Of a stretch of 64,000 nt of DNA, positions 52,990-62,082 are shown piece by piece. The stretch comes from Pelecanus crispus. Its lineage: Eukaryota > Chordata > Aves > Pelecaniformes > Pelecanidae. The stretch is taken from positions 2,615,501 through 2,679,500 of the forward strand of contig NC_134649.1 in assembly GCF_030463565.1 (NCBI RefSeq), written 5' to 3'. The position numbers and the translations under genes were made by a program. Each line of letters opens with the position of its first letter. Position 1 is the first letter of the stretch. The notes under the pieces are model-generated. The model did not search any database. It had not been told where the DNA came from and was given only the letters and a program-made list of their open reading frames with translations.

Positions 52990-53760
52990 AGAATCATAGA
53001 ACCATGGAATGCTTTGGGTTGGAAGGGACCTTTAGAGCTCATCCAGCCCAACCCTGCAGCGAGCAGGGACAGCTTTAACCAGAGCAGGGTGCTCAGAGCC
53101 CCGTCCAACCTGACCTGGGATGTTCCCAGGGATGGGGCCTCCACCGCCTCTCTGGGCAACCTGGGCCAGTGCCTCACCGCCCTCAGTGTGAAACACTTCT
53201 TCCTTATATCCAGTCTAAATCTATTCTTCTTTAGTTTAAATCCATTACTCCTTGTCCTGTCACAACAGGCCTTGCTAAAAAGTTTGTCCCCATCCTTCCC
53301 ATAGGCCCCCCTCTCAGCGCTGCCAGGCCGCACTCAGGCCTCCCCGCAGCCCCCTCCTCTCCAGGCTGAGCACCCCCAGCTCCCCCAGCCCGGCCCCGCA
53401 GCAGAGGGGCTCCAGCCCTCAGGGCATTTTTGTGGCCTCCTCTGGCCCCGCTCCAGCAGCTCCATGTCCTTGTGCTGACGGCCCCAGAGCTGGGCGCAGG
53501 GCTCCAGGTGAGGTCTCACCGGAGCAGAGCAGAGGGGCAGAATCCCCTCCCTCGCCCCGCTGCCCACGCTGCTGGGGATGCAGCCCAGGATGGGGTTGGT
53601 TTTCTGGGCTGCGAGCGCACATTGCCGGCTCATGTCCAGCTTTTCATCCCCCAGCACCCCCAAGTCCTTCTCCGCAGAGCTGCTCTCCATCCCTGCATCC
53701 CCCAGCCTGTGCTGATACCGGGGGTTGCCCCGTCCCTTGATGTAAGGTGCTTTCTTCAGC
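52990..53760 (-). mobile_element. CR1 LINE fragment, 5'-truncated, 3' end complete
   Basis: The low-coordinate end carries the reverse complement of the CR1 3' terminus: near-repeats of the octamer (AGAATCATAGAACCATGGAA) followed by the ggttggaagggacctttagagctc region. On the minus strand, reading frames show remains of the C-terminal part of the CR1 reverse-transcriptase ORF. From about 53745 to 53420 this includes NPRYQHRLGDAGMESSSAEK, LGVLGDEKLDMSRQCALAAQ and LVRPHLEPCAQLWG-like remains. In another frame from about 53310 to 53020 it includes DRTRSNGFKLKKNRFRLDIRK and LPREAVEAPSLGTSQVRLDG. The change of frame shows it is decayed. It is truncated upstream of about 53760, as is normal for CR1 copies. 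It lies in SMAD6 intron 3 in the same orientation as the gene. The upper boundary is uncertain by tens of bases. Confidence 0.93.
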
Positions 53761-56700
53761 TGGTAAATAAGGGTGTATTCGCTCAGTCTCAGTGCTCTGG
53801 GCAAGATCTTCAGCTGCATATTAACAATCCAAGTGGAGTACTCTCCGCGGGGTTACGTTGCTCGTGGATGATGCACCGCCATCAGCAGGCTTTGGACACA
53901 ACGAGGAGCCCACCCGGCTGCGGGGTCAATGATCGCTGCCCTTCCCCTTCTGCTCCACAGAAAAGAGTGTTTCAAGTCCAGGAGCTGCCACCTGAGCCAC
54001 CACCGTGGCAAGCACAAACGCAATGCAAAAAAAAACCCGCAGCCCTCCTGTAAATTTACAGGCTCCAGCAGATTTAGCATCAACCCAGAAAGACATTTGT
54101 TGTAGAATAAAACAGCACACCTGCATCTCTCTGAAAGGGACAGGCGCTGAAAGCCCAGGGATGCCATCTCCGAGAGCTTCCCCACCTTCCCTTTCAGGGA
54201 TTAATTCCATGAATCACCCTGAGTTTGCAAAGTTGCCTTTGATGTCAACCCCAGGCAGGGCCAGAAGCCGCACATGAACAAACCCAAAGCAAAGGCTGGT
54301 TCTTGTTTTGAAGTTCTCCCAACCATCGGGAAGGATGCTGCTGCGTGGTCACGCTCTCCGATCGGGACTCCAACCTTCGCGGCCGGCCACGGCCACGCAG
54401 GGAAAACCTTTGCATCGAGCAAAGAATTCCTCTCTGAAGCACACTGGAAAATAGATGCACTTTATTTCCCGTTGGCAAACTAAAACTATGGAGGAAAAAT
54501 GTTTAATATAAAAACATCTGACAAAGCACCTCCAGGATGTATTTTTTTGCATCAAAGAAGTAGCTCTTGGCAACAGGCTCGCTCCTCCGACAAGAAAAGT
54601 TTTTAGCCAAACCCTGATTGTTATAGACTGCGCAGGGTAAGGCACGCCAGTGAACTTAAAGTTAAATATGAAAGAAAAAGGAAACCAAAACCATTACTGG
54701 CCTAAATAAACATCTGTCTGTGACTAAACTGGATGCACAGATATGCTCTGCTTTTTTTTTTTTTTTTTTTTTAAAATGGATTTACGTTTCTGCAATAGGA
54801 CGGGGGGAAGAAAGGATGAAAAGGCTCCACGGTGCTGCTGGATCAGACCCATCCTGCAGCCCCCAGCCCATGGCGCTGCCACCCCGAGCCGGCACCTGCG
54901 CCCAGGGCTGCGGCGGGAGCCCGGCACCGAACACGCCGAAGCCAGAGGCGATCATCAGAAAGTTGCAAAAACAACACTTCAGCCCCAGAAGAAACTGCCA
55001 CCCTATTAATGAGAAAAATATCTTTTTTTTTTTTTTTTTCCTATTAACAGGTAATTTCATGATCTCTCCCCCAATCTGGAAAGGGCAATGTTTGCCCAGT
55101 TTCCACACATATCCGCCTTACATATTTATAGGCTTTTTTTTTTTTTCCTACTCCTAAAACACACAGGATCTTCATAAATTTCCTTGTTAGCACAAATCCT
55201 TGCAGTCTGTTATTTCTGGGGGGAGAGGAAGAGAGACGTTCACTTTCTCCATTCAGTGGGTTTTAAAATATGCTTCCTTAAGTTCATCCTAAATATTGCT
55301 GGAAGCAGAAAAAACCCCTCCGGCTCTCGCTCCGGAGCTGTGGCATTGCTTCAGCGGGGCTGAGTCATCAGCCGGGATGGACAGGCACGCTCCCGCCTTC
55401 CTCCTCCCGACGGGGCACGGGGACCCTGCTCCCCAAACCCAACACCCCCAGTCCCACCACCCTGCAAGCAGCTTCTCCACCTTCCCAGGCCTTGGGGAAA
55501 AAAAGAAAACCAACACAACCAAAAAACAACTAAAATAAGCTCCAGCCCATTCAGTCTCTCTGTTTCTCCTCTCTCCGATAATTCACATTTATCCTTCGCC
55601 AGCTTTGGAGGGGGTAACACAGAGAGTCGCTGGGCAGAGCTCATCTGTGCATGGAGCCCGTTATCTTCTAGGCTCGGCAGAGCTGCTCGGAGCAGATTCA
55701 CGCGTGCGCTTCCACTTTCGGGCACGGCTCCCCACCGCTCTGCAGCGCGGAGGGGAATTAATCACTCCTCCAACAAACCACCAACTCACAATTGCTTCTT
55801 TCGGATGCACATTCCCAGCTACGAATGGGTTCACCAGAGCTGAAACTCTTGAAGTAAAAGTTTTAGCACATGGGAAGAGGATCGATTTCAAAAGTCTAAA
55901 AAGAAAAAAATTAGTAATTTTGGAAAAATCTAAAGCAGCATCTTCCCTGGCTTGCTTGCTGCTGCTGCGTGCAACCCCTCTCGCCAGCCCCTGCCGTCCC
56001 CACTCTCCTCCTGCCCTTCTCCCGTTCCCAGCTCTCACTTCTCCCCTGGTAGCACTTATTTCTCCTCTTCCCTCTGCTCAGGTGCATTACGGAGCACCAA
56101 GCCCTCCCATTTCTCCAGCCGAATCCGCCCAGCGCTGAGCATCCCCTAACTCCAGGCAGCGGCTCGGCCGGTCCGCGGCAGGAGGACGGGGTGCGGGATG
56201 CAGTCCTCCGACGCGCTGCAGAACTGAAGGGAGGCGGGTCGGACACGGGCACCCACGCTCAGCAAGGAGCCCTTTCCCTCCGGAAAACCCTGCCACACAC
56301 AGGGCTCGAGCCTCGCGGGCAACACGGGTTCACAAAGGCATTTCCATACGAACAACGCAACTTTCTGCGCGCACACCGGTATGACTCCCGATTAAGCAAG
56401 GAGTAACGAGCAGGCATGTAGGGACACATGAGGCAGGCTCTAGTGGTGAGTGGCTCATTTTGAGGAAAAATAGCCATCATACGAGCTTGGCATCAGCTGC
56501 TGCAGGCATCGTCTTTGTTAAATATCTTCAGTGGAGACACCCAGCCGGTGCGGGACCTCTGCACGGCAACCGGGGACTTTGCTGCGAGGCAGCAGTGAGC
56601 TGCACCCATCACTACCTGTCTGCTCCTACAGCTAATTACTCATCCTTACTTATTACTGCTCCAAAGAAAACCGATGCCCCAACATTTCTGCAGTTTCTAG

Positions 56701-59700
56701 AGGACGGACGAGCTGCTCCAGACCCGCAGCGGCCACGAGCGATGCTCCAGTCAGCGTGGAGACCTACGGGAGGTTCCCAAGCAGCAACACCACTGCTTGC
56801 CTCCTACCCGCGCTCAACCCTTCCCCTCCTGCATGGGCCTTAGGGCCTCCAGAGCTGAATGCCACCGCTAACGAGAACTCTGGTCGCTACTCGTAGGAAT
56901 TCACGGGGCTTTTTTAGCCAAAAAGACAGACTGACACAGCGTGCTGTGCACGGGGAGCGCCGAGGAGCGGGGCTATTTCATGGTCTCTGAGAGAGGGTCC
57001 TTCCCAGGGAAGGTGAAGGATGGAAGGCCCTGTGGGATTTAGGGGAAGGCAGGGAATCCCAAAGCCCGTGGCCCGCAACATCTGCTCCAGCACGTCCCCA
57101 CCGTACCGAACCAGTTCCCGCAGCAGCAGCACAGCCCTCTACAAGCCTGGCAAGTCTAACGGGTACAGCAGCTTCTTGGCATGTGGTAGAGGAGCCAAGT
57201 CTGAGGGGAAGGGAAAAAAAAAAAAAAAAAAATTACTACAAATGTTCCACCAATTATGAGTCACGGGGATGAACTTTTGTTTCTGCCTTGCTGGATTTTG
57301 CTCTTTCCCTGGTATTTCCCCAGCTCCGGCCGGGGGAGCCGCGGGGACGCCGACACTGGCCCAAGGCTCTGCCGGCAGCCGGGGGACGGGCACACCTGGG
57401 CTCAAAATACAACTCCCAAACCAGCGGGTTTTCTTCACGTCTGCTCGCCAGGCGTACACGGCTGCAGAAATAATCTGATGAGGGAAAGATGGAGCCCCTC
57501 TTCGTACTCCCGCAAGCCTGAATGTGACGCTGCTTGAGCTCAGAAGATGGAAACGTCGGGATCCAACACCTCCAAGTGCCTTTTCCCACCAACCCAGCTC
57601 TTCCCAAGCCGCTGTACCTCACTGAGGAATCAGGAGCATCCCCCATCCGAGGGAAATGCTGTGGCTGGACACTGATCCAGCCTCATTTCATGACCCAAAC
57701 GCTTGGAGCCTCAGATGAGGAGGACTCTGGGGTATTACCCATCGATCCAGCTCACGACACAGAAGGTCGCATCTGAACACAGCTTGTGCTTCCACTTAGC
57801 ATTGACCGGTACTCCGAATTTTATAGCAAGCCTGCTAGGTTCATTGAAGATTTTTCTCTATTTTTAACAGTGGTATTATAGGCATGAGAAGGTCTACTTC
57901 AAAAAGAGGGTATGTTTTTTTTATTTTAAATTTATACATATGACAGAGATGATCTTTTGACTTCATGCTAAAACTTCCTGTTTAGAAGTTCATCAAGTAA
58001 ACGAGTAACAGTGAAGGAATGGTTCCCTTTGTTATCCAAAATTGAGTTTTGTGGTTTTAGTAGGAAAAGCCTTTTTGATGATCAAAGCTGAAGCAATAAA
58101 TAGTAGTGGCTTGATGCTAGATCCAAAATGTACTTATTTTTGGAACAGGAGTTAAATGCACATGGAGCTCCTTCGGTACACACAAGAAAAGGCAGGGAAG
58201 ACCACGTGCTTCGTGTATCATTTACACAGGCCTACGTTTCAAGCAAACCTATTAAATAAGTTGAAATGGAGAATAAACAAACTGAAATACGGCAGATAGA
58301 CTAGAGTCTAAGTGCTTTCTTTTTTTTCCTTTTACTTCCCTGTGATGACAAGTATGGGTTAACTTCAGTGAAGCTCTTATCCTCTTTCAGCAATCATGAG
58401 CACTGGGGAAAAATAAATCACACAGCCCCAGACTCTTATTAAAAGTTACACCATTGGAAACTACACAGGGGGAGAGGAGGTATCCGATTTCAGTACAATC
58501 TCAGTCACATGTTATCATCATATTGTTCAAGTAAAAGTTACAATCTCTCTTCTATTCCAGAAAATCCACCAGATGCCCCATAAAGGACTCAGCTGGGAGA
58601 GAAGCTAAACCATTACATCCTCAGGAACCCCGGTTTTCAAACTCGGCTGCTATAATTAATGGCAATTATCAAGTTACAATAAAAGCCATGGGCATGGGGA
58701 GCTTTACGGACGCGTATCCAGCCCGAGGAATGTTTGTTAGGAATTGCAAACACATATTTATTATAGCACAACCCTGAACGATCCAAGTCCTGGCTATCAA
58801 TTGTTCCCCTGCTATGGACACTTGGCAGCACAACAAAAGCCAGGCGGGCCGGCACGCTGGATTCGGCACGCGGCAGCACCGCGGCAAAACCAACCGCGGC
58901 AGGAGAACCTTAAAGGAAAAGGAGAAGGGAAAACGCCCGGAGGAAAACATGCCACCATGCCATGACACTGCGATGCCGTGCTGTTTAAACGCTACGCTCT
59001 TTAAAGGGCTGCGGAGTCGGGATGGGCTTAAACATCCCAAGGAAGTCGCAGGTCTCACCAAACCGGCCACAAACTCTTCCAGGCGGAGAACGAGAAGAGA
59101 ACAGCTGCGGCTGATGGACCACTACCCTAAGGGTCCCCTCCATCACCGCTGACTTACAGCATCCCCCAGAGAGAGCAGCAAACCCCCTCCACGCGCTCAG
59201 CAACCCGGCAGCTGGGCACCAAGGTGCCCGAGTCCTACCCCACCGCAAAGCCCACCCCGACTGCTGAAGGAGGTACACGAGGCTTCATTCACCAGGATGA
59301 AGGGTTGTCTACCTTAGCTCTCAGACCATTAACCAGGCCATTTCTTACATAGAAATTAAACCTGGTCCTATAGACAGGCCCCTCCTGCCCCTCACGCAGT
59401 CAGCCCCCAGCCTGGGATGGGACACCAGAGGCCACAGCCCAACGCCAAGGAAAGGAAAGCCCCAACTCTACCTGCTCGCAGGTAAAACCACGCCAGGTCT
59501 TACAGAGCACCACTAAATGAATGAAAGGTTGCAGGGGTGGGGCAGAGCAAAAACCAGGACCTAATTAAGCAAAAACTGTATTCAGGAGCTTCAATGGCAT
59601 CGCAGCTGGGAGCTCTGCTCAGGAAAGCAGGGTTTGCACCGTAGGGCGAGGACCCAACAGGTAACGCAAGCTGGACGGACTCGGCAAGAACCACCACAAA

Positions 59701-60082
59701 GCAGCACCGTTTGAAATTGCCTCACCGCTCCCATAACAACGGTGACGGCGTACAGCCTAGCCCCACGCCAGCCCACGACCCCAGGGCTCAAGTGAGGTCC
59801 AGGCGGCTTCCACGGGGGTCACGCACAGCCCCCCGGCCACCTCCCGAATGTCCCCGCTTGTCCCAGCACGCTCATCGGCCAAGCAGCATCTTACAGCAAC
59901 CGGCGGAGCGCAGACATCTGAACAACCCGCTCAAATAGCTGCTCTTTTTTTTTTTCCTTCTTTTCACACCAAGAATATAAACCAACAGCAGGACCACAAC
60001 CCCCGGTCTCCTCCTGCGGTCCTGCCCCAGCCACGAGCTGCCCGGCGCAGACCACGTGTGCGGGAAGGCGCAATCTGCCAAC

Positions 60083-60160
60083 CTGAGAAGTCTCCGGGCG
60101 TGACGTTGGGCGAGTTTGTAGCCTCTGTTTCAGTGTAAGACAACGTGGAATCTGATAGAT
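60083..60160 (-). CDS. SMAD6: SMAD6 exon 3: acidic Ser/Thr-rich linker
   Basis: A 78-nt exon with a C-rich acceptor (a C run ending in cag) and donor gttggc. Joined to exon 2 it completes an Asp codon and reads [17 protein letters not shown], then NVTPGDFS, and its last G begins the Asp codon completed by exon 4. This matches the SMAD6 linker between the PY motif and MH2, including the [10 protein letters not shown] stretch. The segment is rich in Ser, Thr and acidic residues and is expected to be flexible, with possible phosphorylation sites; no specific role can be read from the sequence. The long poly(A)-like run at 60181-60200 lies about 20 bases upstream of the exon in the transcript sense, beyond the polypyrimidine tract. 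Both flanking introns are phase 1, so the exon can be skipped in frame. Confidence 0.96.
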
Positions 60161-62025
60161 CTGGGGGGGAAGAAAAAAAGGAAAAAAAAAAAAAAAAAAA
60201 GAAGCATTTTTAGTCCTCCTGCGTTTGCAAGCTCTACGTGAGCAGCCGTGGCTCTTTTGCTTCCCGTCACCAGCCCACCTCTCCCCGAGAGAAACTCTCC
60301 ACCAGGCCAGAAAGCAGCGATTAACTTTGCAGCTCCACCATGCAAATGCAAAGTTTGAATTGCTTCGACCACAAAAATAACTGCAGTTAAGTTGATCAAA
60401 CAAGTAGGAACTTGGTGCTTACTGGATAAAGTTACATTAAGCCTCTAAACAATTCATAGTTACTATACTTAATTATCACCATTAAAATTCTTGAAGCTGT
60501 TTATTCTTGCTTCCTTCCTTCCTTCCTCTTTGCTGAAGCGAAGGAAACTTTGTTTTAACAAGTTAAGAGTCTTTGTTATTCTCTCTTGCTTACACCCCTC
60601 TAATTAAGTGCTCAACTGTTTGCTCACAGATTAACTATTATTTTTCCAATCAAACAAGCCAGTGAAGCAAATTTCAATCCCTGGCTGTTGTTTTAATAAA
60701 GTCACGTGTCACTCCCTATCATCTCTCCCTGCAGCACAAGCAGTTTCTGAAGCGAATTAACTTGGAAAAGGGAGCGTGGGGAGGGACAACTCCTTTTTTT
60801 TTTTTTCCTCTCCATAACTAACAAAACAAAACAAAAAACCCAAAAAAGCAAACAAACGCACCCAAAAATGAAAAAACCCACGACCAGCGAATTTTGCTCT
60901 GCAGGACGCCCTGGTCACCGCCCCATGCCGCAGACCGGCCGCAGAGATGAAGGAGCCGATTCCTCGGACGGGCGCGGGCGCCGGGTGCCGGAGCGGCTGC
61001 GTGGCGGGCAGCTCCCAGGCCTGGCAGGGCAGGGACTCACCTTTGGCACCGGGCAGCTCCCGCCTCCCCTCGGGGCTGGGTGGGACAGGCAGGCAGGCTG
61101 CCCCGCTCCCATCGCCCTGGCAAACCCCGCCTGTCTCCCTCGCCACCTCCCCGTCCCTGCCCGACGGGGCGCGAAAGCAGCTCGCCTCCGTCGTTACCCC
61201 CTCTCTCAATCAGAGCCGCTGACTACGGGACGAAGGCAGAAATCCCACGCTCCCGACGTGGCCACAGCTGCACCGATCCTGGCAAGAAACCCAAGAGGGA
61301 CGTGGGATTCCTCCCTTTCCTCCGGCACCTTTGCTTCCCATTTACTTGAGCGAGAGGCGGGCGGTGGGAAAGGACGGGCAGGATGCAGCGATGCCAATTC
61401 AAGACATCTCCAAGCCAACGCGCACCGTGCACAACCGGGCTCCAAGGCCGCACTGTGCCAGGCTCTCCAGCAGCCTTCCTTCACGCCCAGCCTACCCACC
61501 CCAGCTGCTTTCGCTAGCTTTTTTTTTTAAAAAGCTTTTATAACTCATTAGGAAAAGTGAAAAGCCACTCAGCAATTACACAGTGCCGAGTTTCAAAGCG
61601 TTTACGTCTCATTTTAATAAGGAGAGGAAGGGTAATAGCCGGTTCCTCCACGGCGCTGCGCAGCCGGGGCGTTATGCAAATGGCACCCGGGAGCTCCGGC
61701 TCCCCCTCCGCTCCGTCATCCCGCAGATTACACACACAGACAAAACATGGCGTCTGGCAACCTTTCATTACGCCTTCATTAAAGATAGCGCTTCGTATTA
61801 TTTTGGAAAGTATGCATGTGTCTACACGGTAATTTGGTGTGATAAACTGACATCCATTTACTTCTTAAAACCCGTCAGCTGATGCTTGCTCAGAAATAAT
61901 GAGCAGCCATAAAATCCCGACTTGTTGGCTTTTGCCTGACGTGCCACGTAGGGATGTCCTAGAACCAACACCAGGACCACAGCATGAAAGAGCTGCCGGG
62001 AGATCAAAAGAGAGAAAACACGTAC
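60161..62025 (-). other. SMAD6: SMAD6 intron 2 (about 1.9 kb)
   Basis: It is bounded by donor gtacgt at 62020-62025 and the acceptor C run plus cag at 60161-60170. It contains a CpG-dense block at 60878-61196, an A20 tract near 60181-60200, a short (TTCC)n run at 60511-60527 and an AT-rich stretch at 60420-60740. No coding segment is recognised. Confidence 0.93.
60878..61196. promoter_or_regulatory. CpG-dense block in SMAD6 intron 2
   Basis: Counting by eye there are about 33 CpG dinucleotides in about 320 GC-rich bases, well above the surrounding sequence. It lies 0.7-1.0 kb upstream of exon 3 in the transcript sense. It could be an internal CpG island or alternative promoter, or simply GC-rich intron. 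No TATA box or start site is evident. Confidence 0.4.
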
Positions 62026-62082
62026 CCAGTGGCTTTTGCTCATCATTAGGAGACAGCCGAGAGTAGGGAGGTGGTGGAGACT
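62026..62082 (-). CDS. SMAD6: SMAD6 exon 2: linker with PY motif
   Basis: A 57-nt exon preceded by a T-rich tract ending in cag and followed by the donor gtacgt. It encodes SPPPPYSRLSPNDEQKPL (18 whole codons). The first two bases complete a codon begun in exon 1 (xAG), and the last base G starts the Asp codon finished by exon 3. PPPPY is a PY motif of the PPxY type, which in inhibitory SMADs binds the WW domains of Smurf1/2 ubiquitin ligases (family knowledge). The exon is far too short to stand out as an open frame; it was found by reading the reverse strand upstream of exon 3 for the known SMAD6 linker. A Gln stands in the DEQKPL stretch where I recall a Tyr in mammalian SMAD6. The length is a multiple of three with phase-1 introns on both sides, so skipping the exon would keep the frame and remove the PY motif. 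Confidence 0.95.

Larger units (their letters stand above)
21101..60082 (-). other. SMAD6: SMAD6 intron 3 (about 39 kb)
   Basis: This is the interval between the exon 3 donor (gttggc) and the exon 4 acceptor (C-rich tract ending in cag). No recognisable coding exon is visible inside it on either strand. It contains one CR1 fragment (52990-53760), three CpG-dense blocks, two clear inverted repeats, a G-quadruplex motif, two minisatellites and several A/T homopolymers. The remainder is unique sequence in which I see nothing further I can name. A large last intron is usual for SMAD6, and such introns commonly hold enhancers; that is inference here. Confidence 0.9.

Noticed and set aside
53334..53819. 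161-codon open frame on the minus strand as a possible host gene
   Set aside because: It is the C-terminal part of the CR1 reverse-transcriptase reading frame, so it belongs to the mobile element.
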